Shown piece by piece: positions 42,301-51,775 of a DNA stretch of 64,000 bases; the stretch's first letter is position 1; each line of letters opens with the position of its first letter. The DNA comes from an uncultured Oscillospiraceae bacterium (GTDB lineage Bacteria; Bacillota; Clostridia; Oscillospirales; Oscillospiraceae): NCBI GenBank assembly GCA_947169975.1, contig CAMVRT010000005.1, positions 1 to 64,000 of the forward strand, given 5' to 3'. The position numbers and the translations under genes are program-made. A model generated the notes under the pieces. The model saw only the letters and a program-made list of their open reading frames with translations, was not told the origin of the DNA and searched no databases.

Positions 42301-42617
42301 CCTGCTATCTGCCCATGAGCGTGAAAAAGGACGGCACCATCAGCGGAAGCATTGCATCGGCTGCCCGTTTGGGTAAATTGAGCCGCTACGTGGACAAGCT
42401 GCTGCATCAGATCACCCGCGAGCTGCGCCAGGGCAATATCGACGCCGATCCCTGCACCCGCGGCGAAGCAGACAGCGCCTGCACCTACTGTCCCTTCAAG
42501 GCGGCCTGCCACTTCGATGAGAACAGGGACAGGCGCAACTGGCTCCGAAATGTGAAAGACGACGAATTCTGGCAGTTTATCGATAAGGAAACAGGAGAGG
42601 AGGGAGACCATGCCTGA
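39303..42617 (+). CDS. addB: AddB subunit of the AddAB helicase-nuclease
   Basis: The 1104-residue protein starts with a Walker A 'IGRAGSGKSRR', carries an inactivated UvrD-like fold, and ends with a RecB-type nuclease ('VVDYKTGKKSF') and Fe-S cluster cysteines ('RSCHFQYF' upstream and 'CTYCPFKAAC' near the end). With AddA it resects double-strand breaks to Chi-like sites and degrades foreign DNA. The final 8 bases overlap addA. Confidence 0.95.
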   Translation: MLSIWIGRAGSGKSRRVLERMKERRNLRPQALIVPEHVTHEAEMDLCRALGPTASRCAEVLSFRSLSGRVLAEQGGLSDFTLDAGGKLLTVRLVLQELHSQLKVFGRPSRRSVFLRQLTELIDELYAYEIPPETMYERIAGIPGAAGDKLRDVALIYAAYDGKLRAGGIDRRSRVQKLRDRMADSGYLKGKDVYLDGFSYFNKTEESILETLLGQQCDVVVTLLGDRKNDNLFYNAVRQRQRLADMARRAGVPCEIVWLTDTPSGPLGHLERCVFGDDEAWEGEPEGIELYQAGTAFTEVEYVAHEIRALTAQGVRCREIGVMARNMDVYGPILENVFHRDAIPFYLSRRSDILKKPVLTLLLSAVDAVTGGFEYEDMFRYLKTGMAGITEAECDLLENYVITWEIRGSMWLRDTAWTACPDGYGQEMTPERKARLDEINAIRARVRAPLLPLSEGLKANASAEGKAKILYEFAERSGVPETLMVKAQELVEAGEHQLAEEYSQLWGIFCSVLDQFVEILGQTPLDGEEFARLLRLVLGEYSVGTIPATLDQVKISDITRNDRHNVRCLFLLGANDHVLPQVSGNGGLLDDEARDLLRSQEITLSDATFDELDNELQNIYAALVQPTERLTVSYPVTDFNGAELRPSFLVSRIERLFPALRVKREDLGFRAHMEATALEMAGEDPDGPLWRRFAATGQYDDVLAAMSRAREMGRGRLSPDAVQVLYGRTVRMSASRMDRLRSCHFQYFMEYGLKAKERRSAGFEAPEIGTFIHYLLENVTRDVMDRGGYSAVERDELHRIVNHYVKEYTLTEIPDYPEKSARFRYLFSRLKRMALNIMDDVAGELAESDFKPIEFELGFGGKDAPLQPVIIREADTTLSVSGKVDRVDGWEKDGKLYLRVVDYKTGKKSFNLGDVKAGLGIQMLLYLFTLAESGESYFRKPIVPAGVLYMPARDVILSRDRNITPEELEKDLRKELRRSGLVLDDPAVLQAMEHSALESPCYLPMSVKKDGTISGSIASAARLGKLSRYVDKLLHQITRELRQGNIDADPCTRGEADSACTYCPFKAACHFDENRDRRNWLRNVKDDEFWQFIDKETGEEGDHA

Positions 42618-45600
42618 CGTCAAGCTGACACCCCAGCAGCACACGGCGGTGACGGATCGGGGCGGCGCTCTGCTGGTCTCCGCCGCGGCGGGCTCCGGCA
42701 AGACGAAGGTGCTGGTGGAACGCATCTTCGACTACATGGCCCGGGAACACTGCAGTGTGGACGATTTTCTGGTCATCACCTTCACCAAAGCGGCCGCATC
42801 GGAGCTGCGGGGCAAGATCGCCGTGGAGCTGGGCCGCCGCGTGGCGCAGCACCCGGAGGATGATCACCTGCGCCGCCAGCTGTTCCGTGTCTATCAGGCG
42901 GATATCAAGACGGTGGATGCCTTCTGCGGCGATATCCTTCGCCAGAATGCCCATCTTTTGAGCGCAGTGGACGGCAGATCCCTGACGCCGGACTTCCGCG
43001 TTCTGGACGACGCGGAGGCGGAGCTGCTGCGCGTACGTGTGCTCCAGCGTGTGCTGGACGGCTTCTACGAGAAGCTGGAGCAGGGGGATGAGGATGCCCT
43101 GCTGCTGGCCGAAACGCTGGGCTTCGGCCGCGATGACCGGGTGCTTGAGGAGCTTGTGCTGCTGCTCCACAAGAAGATCCAGAGCCATCCCTATCCGTTG
43201 GACTGGCTGCGCCGTGTAGGCGAGAGCTGGGATCATCTCCCCGGCGATCTGTCTGAATCGAGATTCGGTGAGATCCTGATGCATTCCACCGTGCGCCGGG
43301 CCAATTATCTGGCGTCACTTCTGGAGCGTGAGGTGCAGAATCTGGAGGACTGCCCGGAGATCCGGGACAAGTATGCCCCTGACTATCTGAACGTGGCCGC
43401 CCAGCTGCGCCGCTATGAGGCGGCTGCCAAAGAGGGCTGGGATGCCATGCGGGAGGCGTGTCCTGTTTTCCCCTCCCGGTTGAGTATGGTGCGCGACAAA
43501 AGTCTGGCGGAGCGAAAAGACCGGGCAAAAGCGCCGTGGGATCGCTGCAAGAAGGAGGTCCGGGAGAAGATCGCACCCCTCTACAGCATTACCTCGGCGG
43601 AGTATCTGGAGGATCTATCCGCCATGGCTCCGGCCATGCGTGCCCTTGTGGCGCTGACCACGGACTTCTCCAACGCATACCAGGCGGAGAAGGTGCGCCG
43701 CAACTGCATGGATTTCTCCGATCAGGAGCATTACGCCGTAGAACTCCTGTTGGAGCCGGACGGCTCACCCACAGAGCTGGCCAACCAGCTGAGCAGCCGG
43801 TATCGGGAGGTCATGGTGGACGAGTATCAGGACAGCAACGAGGTGCAGGACTGGATCTACCGGGCTGTATCTGACGGCGGACGGCGGCTCTTCGTCGTGG
43901 GCGACGTGAAGCAGAGTATCTACCGCTTCCGCCTGGCGGACCCGACCATCTTTCTGAAAAAATATAACGACTATCCGCTTGCCGGGAAGGCGGAGGACGG
44001 CAAGCCGCGGAAGGTGCTGCTCCAGAGCAACTTTCGATCCCGCAGGCAGGTGCTGGATGCGGTGAACTTCGTATTTTCCGCCATTCTGTCCGAGGATATG
44101 GGCGAGATGAACTACGGCCCGGACGAGCAGCTCAACCTTGGCGCGGAGACCTATCTGCCCCGCACGGATGTTGACACGGAATTCCACCTGATCTCCGTGG
44201 AGAACACGGAGGAGGAGACCGTGGACCGCACGGAGACGGAGGCTCGCTTTATCGCGCACCGGATCCGGCAGATGCTGGACGAGGGTTATCCCGTCCAGAC
44301 CGGTGATGGAACGTTCCGCCCGGTGGAGCCGGAGGACATCGTGATCCTCATGCGCTCCGCCAATCCCCGGCTGGCCGCCGTTGCCGCAGCCATGGCAAGG
44401 GAAAATATCCCCTTTGCCGGCGATGAGAACGAAGACTTCTTCTCCACCGTGGAGATCGCCGTAGCGCTCTCTTTTCTGGAGATTATCGACAATCCCCGTC
44501 AGGATGTGCCGCTGATCTCGGTGATGCGCTCGCCTCTGTTCGGCTTTTCCCCCGACCGTCTGGCTGAGATCCGGGCGCTTCAGCCCTCCGGCGACTATTA
44601 TGACGCCGTGCTGCTGGATGAGAAGGAGGACACGGCTGCGTTCCGCACCATGCTGGACGGGCTGCGCCGTGCCGCCCGTGATCTGACGGCCGACGGTGTG
44701 CTGTGGCGCATCTATACCGACTGCCATGCTCTGGCCATCTTCGGCGCTATGGAGGGAGGCGGACAGCGAAAGGATAACCTGCTGACGCTGTTTTCCTATG
44801 CCGGAGATCTGGCGGCGGCAGGGAAGGGCGGACTGTTTGATTTTGTCACCCACCTGCACGACCTGCTCCAACGGGGTGATAAACCGAAGCTCACGTCCCG
44901 CCGCAGCGGCGGAGGCGTGCGCCTCATGAGCATCCACAAATCCAAGGGCCTGGAATTCCCGGTGGTTTTTCTGGCCGATCTCAATAAGGACTTTAACCGG
45001 GACGATCTGCGCAAGCCCGTGCTGGTTCATCCGGAGCTGGGGCTGGGCCCGGACTGTGTGGACCGTCAGCGACGCATCCGGTTTCAGACCGCCGCAAAAG
45101 CGGCTGTGAAGCTGCAGCTTGACCGGGAGAGCAAGGCCGAGGAGATGCGGATCCTGTACGTAGCCATGACCCGCGCCAAGGAAAAGCTGATCCTTGTGGA
45201 CTGCATCAAACAGTCTCCCCGCAAGCATGTTGCCGATCTGATCGGCGTTGCCTCCATACCCGCCGATCCCGAGGCGGTGGCTGCCTGCAGGAGTCTGGGC
45301 GACTGGGTGCTGCTGCCGCTGGTGTGCTCCGATGCGGGCGCACCCATCTGCCGCTGGGCAGAGCAGACAACGTCTCAGGAGCTGATTTCCGCTCCCGGCT
45401 GGAAGGTACAGGTCTGGGAGAACCCCTCCGCGCAGCCTGCCCGTTTCGAGAAGACGACAGAGCAGGCTGAAGCGGACGATGCCGGCCTTGCCGACCTCTC
45501 CTATGTCTATCCCCACCGGCGCGCGGCGATGATCCCCACCAAGGTTACTGCCACGCAGCTCAAGGGCAGGGAGCTGGATCAGGAGATCGCCGAAGGCACT

Positions 45601-46167
45601 GTCGTGCCGCGCCGCGTGCCCTCCTTTGATAAGCCCCGTTTTCTCCGGGGAGGACGTGAACTTACCGGCGCCGAGCGCGGCACCGCCATGCACCTTGCCA
45701 TGCAGTTCGTGGATTTCTCCGCTGCCGACGAGGCGGCCGTATCCGGTCGTATCGCGGAACTGGAGAGGCTGCGTCTTCTGACGCCGGAGCAGGCGGCGGC
45801 CGTGGACTGCGCCGCCATAGCAGCCTTTCTGCGCTCTTCTCTGGGGCGGCGGATCGCCGCAGCCGACAAGGTGTATAGAGAGTACCGCTTTGCGCTTTTG
45901 ATGCCCGCCTCCATCTATGACCCCGCCGTCACGGATGAGGAGATGCTGCTGCAGGGCGTGGTGGACTGCGCCTTTGACACAACCGACGGACTTGTCATCG
46001 TGGACTTCAAGACCGACCGCATCGTCCCCGGCGGCGAGACGGAGCGCGCGGAAAGCTACCGCCCCCAGCTGGAGGCCTACGCCGCCGCGTTGAGCCGCGT
46101 GCTGGAACGCCCGGTGGCGGAAAAGTGGCTTTATTTCTTCACCACAGGCCGTGAAATATCTCTGTAA
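42610..46167 (+). CDS. addA: AddA subunit of the AddAB helicase-nuclease
   Basis: The 1185-residue superfamily 1 helicase has Walker A 'SAAAGSGKTKVLVERI', motif II 'DEYQDSN', 'GDVKQSIYRFRLADPTIF', 'LMSIHKSKGLEFPVVF', 'YVAMTRAKEKLIL', and a C-terminal nuclease 'VIVDFKTDRI'. It unwinds 3'-5' and cuts. Coupled to addB by overlap (GGAGAGGAGGGAG before ATG). Confidence 0.96.
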   Translation: MPDVKLTPQQHTAVTDRGGALLVSAAAGSGKTKVLVERIFDYMAREHCSVDDFLVITFTKAAASELRGKIAVELGRRVAQHPEDDHLRRQLFRVYQADIKTVDAFCGDILRQNAHLLSAVDGRSLTPDFRVLDDAEAELLRVRVLQRVLDGFYEKLEQGDEDALLLAETLGFGRDDRVLEELVLLLHKKIQSHPYPLDWLRRVGESWDHLPGDLSESRFGEILMHSTVRRANYLASLLEREVQNLEDCPEIRDKYAPDYLNVAAQLRRYEAAAKEGWDAMREACPVFPSRLSMVRDKSLAERKDRAKAPWDRCKKEVREKIAPLYSITSAEYLEDLSAMAPAMRALVALTTDFSNAYQAEKVRRNCMDFSDQEHYAVELLLEPDGSPTELANQLSSRYREVMVDEYQDSNEVQDWIYRAVSDGGRRLFVVGDVKQSIYRFRLADPTIFLKKYNDYPLAGKAEDGKPRKVLLQSNFRSRRQVLDAVNFVFSAILSEDMGEMNYGPDEQLNLGAETYLPRTDVDTEFHLISVENTEEETVDRTETEARFIAHRIRQMLDEGYPVQTGDGTFRPVEPEDIVILMRSANPRLAAVAAAMARENIPFAGDENEDFFSTVEIAVALSFLEIIDNPRQDVPLISVMRSPLFGFSPDRLAEIRALQPSGDYYDAVLLDEKEDTAAFRTMLDGLRRAARDLTADGVLWRIYTDCHALAIFGAMEGGGQRKDNLLTLFSYAGDLAAAGKGGLFDFVTHLHDLLQRGDKPKLTSRRSGGGVRLMSIHKSKGLEFPVVFLADLNKDFNRDDLRKPVLVHPELGLGPDCVDRQRRIRFQTAAKAAVKLQLDRESKAEEMRILYVAMTRAKEKLILVDCIKQSPRKHVADLIGVASIPADPEAVAACRSLGDWVLLPLVCSDAGAPICRWAEQTTSQELISAPGWKVQVWENPSAQPARFEKTTEQAEADDAGLADLSYVYPHRRAAMIPTKVTATQLKGRELDQEIAEGTVVPRRVPSFDKPRFLRGGRELTGAERGTAMHLAMQFVDFSAADEAAVSGRIAELERLRLLTPEQAAAVDCAAIAAFLRSSLGRRIAAADKVYREYRFALLMPASIYDPAVTDEEMLLQGVVDCAFDTTDGLVIVDFKTDRIVPGGETERAESYRPQLEAYAAALSRVLERPVAEKWLYFFTTGREISL

Positions 46168-46185
46168 ATATTGCAAAAAAAGTGC

Positions 46186-46214
46186 TTGCATTCAGGTGAA
46201 AAGTGTGCTATAGT
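46186..46214 (+). promoter_or_regulatory. rpmE promoter
   Basis: TTGCAT, 17 bases and TATAGT, 62 bases before the ATG. Confidence 0.65.
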
Positions 46215-46276
46215 TACCGTTGCGTTTGTGGGCGACCACAGGCGACAAGTGAACCGGAAAGGGGTGAACAAGAGCA

Positions 46277-46480
46277 ATGAAGGAAGGAATCCATCCCAAT
46301 TATCAGCAGACTACTATCAAATGCGCCTGCGGTAATGTGATTGAGACAGGTTCTACGAAGAAGGATATTCGCGTGGAAGTCTGCTCTAAGTGTCACCCCT
46401 TCTTCACCGGCAAGCAGAAGCTGGTGGATACCGGCGGACGCGTGGCCAAGTTCAACAAGCGTTTCGGCCTGGACAAGTAA
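46277..46480 (+). CDS. rpmE: ribosomal protein bL31, zinc-binding form
   Basis: The 67-residue protein has '[20 protein letters not shown]' and '[29 protein letters not shown]'. The Cys residues (CxC and CxxC) show it is the zinc-binding (C+) paralogue. GAAAGGGGTG upstream. Own promoter and terminator. Confidence 0.97.
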   Translation: MKEGIHPNYQQTTIKCACGNVIETGSTKKDIRVEVCSKCHPFFTGKQKLVDTGGRVAKFNKRFGLDK

Positions 46481-46496
46481 ACGTCGATGTGACACG

Positions 46497-46526
46497 AGCC
46501 CCCGTACGATGGTACGGGGGCTTTTT
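46497..46526 (+). terminator. rpmE terminator
   Basis: AGCCCCCGTAC-gatg-GTACGGGGGCT followed by TTTTC. Confidence 0.92.
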
Positions 46527-46611
46527 CTGTTTCCGGCCGGAAAATTTTTTGTTTTACTTTTCCAGCTGGATATACTATAATGACTATAACTGTGATAATT
46601 GCGAGGTCTGT

Positions 46612-47907
46612 ATGGAACAAACCACGGAAAAGAAAAGAGATTACGCGGTATTGGTAGGCCTGCGCTCGCCGGTGCTGGGCGCGGACAGCGCCGACGAGGA
46701 GAGCATGGAGGAACTGGCCGCTCTGGTTGACACCGCCGGGGGTCAGGTGGTGGGCGTGATCCTGCAGGGCAGGGACAAGCCCGATCCCCACAGCTTTATC
46801 GGCGAGGGCAAGGTGGAGGAGGTCAAGCAGATGGTGACCGACAACGAGGCCACCATGGTGATCTTCGACAATGAGCTGTCCCCGTCCCAGATCCGGGTGC
46901 TGACGGAGCTCACCGGCGTACAGGTCATCGACCGCAGCGGCCTGATCCTGGACATCTTCGCCCAGCGGGCCCGCACAAAGGAGGGCTGTCTCCAGGTGGA
47001 GCTGGCCCAGTACCAGTACCTGCTGCCCCGCCTGGTGGGCATGTGGACCCATCTGGAGCGTCAGGCCGGCACCAGCGGCAAAGGCCCCATCGGTTCCAAA
47101 GGCCCCGGCGAGACCCAGCTGGAGACGGACCGCCGCCACATCCACCGTAAGATCGACAAGCTGAAGGCAGAGCTGGAGGAGGTTCGCCGCGTCCGGGGTA
47201 CCCAGCGCCAGCGCCGCATGAAAAACGAGATCCCGGTGGTGGCCATTGTGGGTTACACCAATGCGGGCAAATCCACCCTGCTCAACGCCTTGACCGGCGC
47301 CGCCATCCCCGCCAACAACCGCCTGTTCGACACGCTGGACACCACCACGCGCCTCCTCACCGTGTCCGACACGCTGGATGTGGTGATTTCCGACACCGTG
47401 GGCTTCATCCGCAAACTGCCCCACCAGCTGGTGGAGGCCTTCAAGGCCACGCTGGAGGAACTGGAGTACGCGGATCTGCTGCTCCACGTCATCGACGCCT
47501 CCCATCCCCAGTGGCTCACCCAGCAGTCCATCGTGGACGATCTGATCCGGGAGCTGGGCGCCGAGCATATCCCCTGTATCCGCGTCTATAACAAGTCCGA
47601 CCTGGCTTTTTCCGGCGAGTGGCCCCGGCAGGAGAACGCCGTGTCCATCTCCGCCAAAACGGGGGAGGGACTGGACGATCTGCTGGAGCTCATTGACCGG
47701 AAGCTGGACAAGGGCAAGAAACGTGTCACCATCCACCTGCCCTATAACAAGACGGGACTTCTGGATGAGCTGTACCGGGAGGGCAAGGTGGAGAACGTGG
47801 AATACGGCGAGACCGTAGATGTGATAGCAGTGTGTCCGCCCCGCCTGCTGGGGAGGATGCAGGACTATATTGAGAACTGGCATCCGCCCAAGGAGGACTG
47901 GGAATGA
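46612..47907 (+). CDS. hflX: GTPase HflX
   Basis: The 431-residue ribosome-associated GTPase has the HflX N-domain ('HSFIGEGKVEEVKQM', 'LSPSQIRVLTELTGVQVIDRSGLILDIFAQRARTKEG', 'GPGETQLETDRR') and a G domain with GYTNAGKST (G1), DTVGF (G3) and NKSD (G4). It splits stalled ribosomes. ATG 46612 after GCGAGG is chosen; earlier in-frame codons run into rpmE and its terminator. Its stop overlaps the next gene (ATGA). Confidence 0.95.
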   Translation: MEQTTEKKRDYAVLVGLRSPVLGADSADEESMEELAALVDTAGGQVVGVILQGRDKPDPHSFIGEGKVEEVKQMVTDNEATMVIFDNELSPSQIRVLTELTGVQVIDRSGLILDIFAQRARTKEGCLQVELAQYQYLLPRLVGMWTHLERQAGTSGKGPIGSKGPGETQLETDRRHIHRKIDKLKAELEEVRRVRGTQRQRRMKNEIPVVAIVGYTNAGKSTLLNALTGAAIPANNRLFDTLDTTTRLLTVSDTLDVVISDTVGFIRKLPHQLVEAFKATLEELEYADLLLHVIDASHPQWLTQQSIVDDLIRELGAEHIPCIRVYNKSDLAFSGEWPRQENAVSISAKTGEGLDDLLELIDRKLDKGKKRVTIHLPYNKTGLLDELYREGKVENVEYGETVDVIAVCPPRLLGRMQDYIENWHPPKEDWE

Positions 47908-48539
47908 GCGACGTGATCCGCGTTCCCTTCGAGGCCGCCCAGAGCGAGTTTACGGAGAAGCGTTCCCGCTTCATCAGCCACATCTGGAAGGTGGAGAGCG
48001 AGGAGGAGGCTCTGGCCCACATCAAGGCCATGAAGAGCAGGTACTACGACGCCCGTCACAACTGCTGGTGCTACATCGTGGGGCAGAACACCGTCCGCTA
48101 CAGCGACGACGGCGAGCCCCAGGGCACGGCGGGGCAGCCCATGCTGAAGGTGTTTGAACGGGAGAACGTTACCAACGTATGCTGCGTGGTGACCCGCTAT
48201 TTCGGCGGCATCCTTCTGGGCGCAGGCGGCCTGACCCGCGCTTACAGCCGGGGCGCCAAGGACGCCCTCTCAGCAGCCGGTGCGGCGGTGCTGGGGGAGT
48301 GGGTCACGGCGGAGATCCCCTGCGCCTATCCGCTCTTTGAGCAGGTGAAGCTGGAGCTTGCCGGACAGGGCGGCGTTGTGGACGCCGTGGACTACGGCGC
48401 CTCTGTGACCATCACGGCCTCCGTTCCGGCGGAGAACGTGGCGGCGCTGCAAAACCGCATGACGGAGCTTTCCGCCGGCGCCATAACGGTATCGGAGCTG
48501 GACAGGGAATACCGCCCCGGACCGCGGCAGGACATTTGA
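47904..48539 (+). CDS. YigZ/IMPACT family protein
   Basis: The 211-residue protein has the UPF0029 domain: 'SRFISHIWKVESEEEALAHIKAMKSRYYDARHNCWCYIVG', 'SDDGEPQGTAGQPML', 'VTRYFGGILLGAGGLTRAY', then a DUF1949-like C-terminal domain. Function in bacteria is uncertain. Coupled to hflX. Confidence 0.9.
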   Translation: MSDVIRVPFEAAQSEFTEKRSRFISHIWKVESEEEALAHIKAMKSRYYDARHNCWCYIVGQNTVRYSDDGEPQGTAGQPMLKVFERENVTNVCCVVTRYFGGILLGAGGLTRAYSRGAKDALSAAGAAVLGEWVTAEIPCAYPLFEQVKLELAGQGGVVDAVDYGASVTITASVPAENVAALQNRMTELSAGAITVSELDREYRPGPRQDI

Positions 48540-48568
48540 CCGGATCATACTTGAAAGGAGTATCATAT

Positions 48569-50005
48569 ATGGCAGTATTGGACCACCTGGAACCGAAAAG
48601 CGTTTTCCACTATTTTGAGGAGCTTTGCTCCATGCCCCACGGCTCCGGCAACACGAAGCTTGTCAGCGACTGGCTGGTGTCCTTTGCCCGGGAGCGCAGC
48701 CTGGAATACTATCAGGACGAGCTGAACAACGTCATCATCATCAAGGAGGCCACCCCCGGCTATGAGGACGCCGAGCCGGTGATCCTCCAGGGCCACATGG
48801 ACATGGTGTGCGAGAAAGCCCCCGACTGCACCAAGGATATGGCCGCCGAAGGCCTGGACCTTGCCGTAGAGGGCGACACCGTGCTGGCACGGGGTACCAC
48901 CCTGGGCGGCGATGACGGCATCGCCGTGGCCATCATGCTGGCTGCACTGGACGATGCCGAGCTGGCTCATCCCCGGATGGAGTGCATCTTCACCGTGGAC
49001 GAGGAAACGGGCATGGACGGCGCGATGGGACTGGACGTGTCCATGCTGAAGGGCCGTCGGCTGCTGAATCTGGACTCCGAGGTAGAGGGTATTTTTACCG
49101 TCAGCTGCGCCGGCGGCAACATGACCACCTGCACGCTGCCCATCAGCCGGGCGGATTTTGACGGCACGGTTCTGACGGTGACAGTGAGCGGTCTGCTGGG
49201 CGGCCACTCCGGCGCCGAAATCCACAAGGAGCGCGCCAACGCCAATATGGTGATGGGGCGTGTATTGTGCGCTATGTCCGGCCGCACGGAAATGCGGCTC
49301 ATCTCAGTTGACGGCGGTTTGAAGGACAACGCCATTCCCGTCTCCGCGGTGGCGGTGGTCTCTGTCTCCGATCCCGACAGCGCCATGGCGCTGGTGGAGG
49401 AGATGGACGCCGCGCTGCGCGTTGAATACTGCGTCACCGACCCGGGCATCCGCGTCAATGCCGAGGAGTCCGGCAAGGGCGTACCCATGGATCGGGCGTC
49501 CACCGAGAAGATCATCTGCCTGCTGACCTGCGCGCCCAACGGCATTCAGGCTATGAGCGCCGACATTCAGGGACTGGTACAGACGTCCCTGAACCTGGGC
49601 ATTCTGGCCACCGGCTATACGGAGGTGGAGGCGTCCTTCTGCGTGCGCAGCAGCGTGGAAAGCCAGAAGGAGATGCTGGTGGATCGGCTGAACTGCCTTG
49701 TGGGTCAGCTGGGCGGCCACATTTCCGTAGCGGGCGATTATCCCGGCTGGCAGTACCGTCAGGAGTCCCCTCTGCGGGATCTGCTGACCGAGGTGTTTAC
49801 GGAACAGTACGGTCACGCACCCCGGGTGGAGGCCATCCATGCCGGACTGGAGTGCGGCCTCTTCTGCGGCAAGCTGCCCGGCCTGGACTGCGTGTCCGTC
49901 GGCCCGGACCTGGATGAGATCCACACCTTCCGCGAGCGGCTCCACATCGCGTCCACCCAGCGCCTCTGGGCCATGGTCACCGAGGCACTGCGCCGCATGA
50001 AGTGA
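48569..50005 (+). CDS. pepD: aminoacyl-histidine dipeptidase PepD (M20)
   Basis: The 478-residue metallopeptidase has 'VILQGHMDMVCEK' (metal His and Asp), 'GTTLGGDDGIAVA', 'FTVDEETGMDGA', and 'GLLGGHSGAEIHKERANA'. It hydrolyses Xaa-His and related dipeptides. ATG 48569 lies 8 bases after GAAAGGAG; the 11 upstream in-frame codons overlap the YigZ stop and are not needed. Confidence 0.93.
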   Translation: MAVLDHLEPKSVFHYFEELCSMPHGSGNTKLVSDWLVSFARERSLEYYQDELNNVIIIKEATPGYEDAEPVILQGHMDMVCEKAPDCTKDMAAEGLDLAVEGDTVLARGTTLGGDDGIAVAIMLAALDDAELAHPRMECIFTVDEETGMDGAMGLDVSMLKGRRLLNLDSEVEGIFTVSCAGGNMTTCTLPISRADFDGTVLTVTVSGLLGGHSGAEIHKERANANMVMGRVLCAMSGRTEMRLISVDGGLKDNAIPVSAVAVVSVSDPDSAMALVEEMDAALRVEYCVTDPGIRVNAEESGKGVPMDRASTEKIICLLTCAPNGIQAMSADIQGLVQTSLNLGILATGYTEVEASFCVRSSVESQKEMLVDRLNCLVGQLGGHISVAGDYPGWQYRQESPLRDLLTEVFTEQYGHAPRVEAIHAGLECGLFCGKLPGLDCVSVGPDLDEIHTFRERLHIASTQRLWAMVTEALRRMK

Positions 50006-50016
50006 GGTGAAAAAGC

Positions 50017-50202
50017 ATGGATGAGAAAACCATTCGCACCAACCGCGCCAAGATGTATATCGTGTTCGCCATTGCGGCCGTCGTTTTCTTCTTCCTTCTG
50101 ACAGGCACCATCCGCCGCGTTGCGCTGGCGGTCTGCGCCGTCTACTGCATCGGCATGGCCTATTACAATTTCCGCAAGGCAAGGGATGAGGACGGGAAAT
50201 AA
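50017..50202 (+). CDS. small two-helix membrane protein
   Basis: The 61-residue protein has hydrophobic helices at about 13-28 and 34-48, with a charged N-terminus and C-terminus. GAGGTG lies 8-9 bases before the ATG. It follows pepD by 11 bases and is probably co-transcribed. Function unknown. Confidence 0.7.
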   Translation: MDEKTIRTNRAKMYIVFAIAAVVFFFLLTGTIRRVALAVCAVYCIGMAYYNFRKARDEDGK

Positions 50203-50229
50203 CGCCCGGCACAAGTGCATATGTATCGT

Positions 50230-50266
50230 AAACGGCTGCCTTTCTAATGGGAAGGCAGCCGTTTTC
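50230..50266 (+). terminator. pepD operon terminator
   Basis: AAACGGCTGCCTT pairs with AAGGCAGCCGTTT, then TCAAC. Confidence 0.8.
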
Positions 50267-50370
50267 AACATTTTTTACGCATATCGTGAACTTTTTGTGA
50301 ACGTGGATTTCTTTAAGGCTGTTTTCAGTTTTCTCCCGTACAATGCCATCAAACAAAGGAGGTGAGCCCC

Positions 50371-51114
50371 ATGTCTGATATCTGTATCTTCCGGCGCTAT
50401 GAAAAGAAATACCTGATTGACCCCCGGCAGCGGCGGCAGCTGATGGCCCGGATTGCCCAGCATCTGAAATGCGATGAACACGGCCGGAGCACCGTGTGCA
50501 GCCTGTATCTGGACACGCCGGACTGGCTGCTGATCCGCAACTCCATCGAGGCGACCACCTATAAGGAAAAGCTGCGGCTGCGCAGCTACGGTACTCCCGG
50601 CCCGGACAGCCGCGTGTTTTTGGAGTTGAAGAAGAAATATCAGGGCGTGGTGTATAAACGCCGCGTGGCCCTGACGGAGCGTCAGGCAGAGGCCTATCTC
50701 CGCTCCGGCATCAAGCCCTTCGACTCCCAGATCTTCCGGGAGCTGGACTATGCCATGCACCTTTACCGCAGCCCGAAACCTGCCGTGGCGTTGAGCTATG
50801 AGAGAGAAGCCTTTACCGTCCCCGACGTACCCGATCTGCGCCTGACCTTTGACTCCCATGTCCGCTACCGCGCCGACGACCTTACACTTACGGCGGGTTC
50901 GGCGGGGAAGGAGATCCTCCCGGCAGACACGGTGATCCTGGAGATCAAGACCGGTGGGGCCATGCCCCTGTGGCTCAGCTGTGCGCTGGATGAATGCGGG
51001 ATCCGTCCGGCTTCCTTCTCTAAATACGGCGAGGCCTACCGCGACATGTGCCGCGGGGAGAACACGAATGAAAACGACAAGAACGACCACAAGGAGGTAA
51101 AACGATATGCTTGA
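50371..51114 (+). CDS. VTC-domain polyphosphate polymerase-like protein
   Basis: The 247-residue protein resembles the VTC/CYTH tunnel domain: 'FRRYEKKYLIDPRQRRQL', 'STVCSLYLDTPDWLLIRNSIEATTYKEKLRLRSYG', 'VFLELKKKYQGVVYKRR', 'VILEIKTGGAMPLWLS'. In eukaryotes the domain makes polyphosphate from ATP; the bacterial role is not proven. ATG 50371 is 8 bases after AAAGGAGG (GTG 50362 also in frame). Overlaps the DUF4956 gene by 8 bases. Confidence 0.85.
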   Translation: MSDICIFRRYEKKYLIDPRQRRQLMARIAQHLKCDEHGRSTVCSLYLDTPDWLLIRNSIEATTYKEKLRLRSYGTPGPDSRVFLELKKKYQGVVYKRRVALTERQAEAYLRSGIKPFDSQIFRELDYAMHLYRSPKPAVALSYEREAFTVPDVPDLRLTFDSHVRYRADDLTLTAGSAGKEILPADTVILEIKTGGAMPLWLSCALDECGIRPASFSKYGEAYRDMCRGENTNENDKNDHKEVKRYA

Positions 51115-51775
51115 TCTGTTCACATCTATCAGCGCCGAAGGCGCCAATACCACCACATTCCTGATCGGCCTCGCCGTATCCCTGATCTGCGGCGCAATGA
51201 CTGCCGCCGCTGCCGCCTATCGCAGCCGCGTTTCCGCCGGTTTTCTGGCGTCGCTGGTGCTACTGCCCGCCATCGTCATGACCGTCATCGCCCTGGTCAA
51301 CGGCAACGTGGGCACCGGCGTGGCCGTTATGGGAGCCTTCTCCCTGATCCGCTTCCGCAGCGTGCCCGGCAAAGCCCGCGACATTGTGGCTATCTTTCTG
51401 GTGATGACAGCAGGCCTTGCCTGTGCCGGAGGCTATGTAGCTGTCGCCCTGGCCGTCACGGTCATCGTCTGCATCTGCATGGTGCTGTTTGCCCGTCTGC
51501 CGCTGCGCGGTCAGCAGATGCTGGATCTGCGCATCACCGTCCCCGAATCCCTCCACTTTGAAGGCGCTTTTGACGAGGTGTTTGACGAGTATCTCTCCCA
51601 TCGGGAGCTGCGCAGCGTCAAGACCAGCAATATGGGCAGCCTCTATAAGCTGACCTATGAGGTGGAGATGAAAAACGAAAACCGGATGCAGGCTTTTATC
51701 GACGCCCTGCGTTGCTGCAACGGCAATCTGGAGATCGCACTGAACCGTGCGGAGGAGAGGAGTGAGGCGCTGTGA
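51107..51775 (+). CDS. DUF4956 membrane protein
   Basis: The 222-residue protein has four transmembrane helices in its first 135 residues with the family core 'GTGVAVMGAFSLIRFRSVPGKARDI', then a cytosolic alpha-beta domain. It is overlapped on both sides by the VTC and lipoprotein genes, a linkage I know from other Firmicutes. It may anchor the VTC-like enzyme; function unproven. Confidence 0.87.
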   Translation: MLDLFTSISAEGANTTTFLIGLAVSLICGAMTAAAAAYRSRVSAGFLASLVLLPAIVMTVIALVNGNVGTGVAVMGAFSLIRFRSVPGKARDIVAIFLVMTAGLACAGGYVAVALAVTVIVCICMVLFARLPLRGQQMLDLRITVPESLHFEGAFDEVFDEYLSHRELRSVKTSNMGSLYKLTYEVEMKNENRMQAFIDALRCCNGNLEIALNRAEERSEAL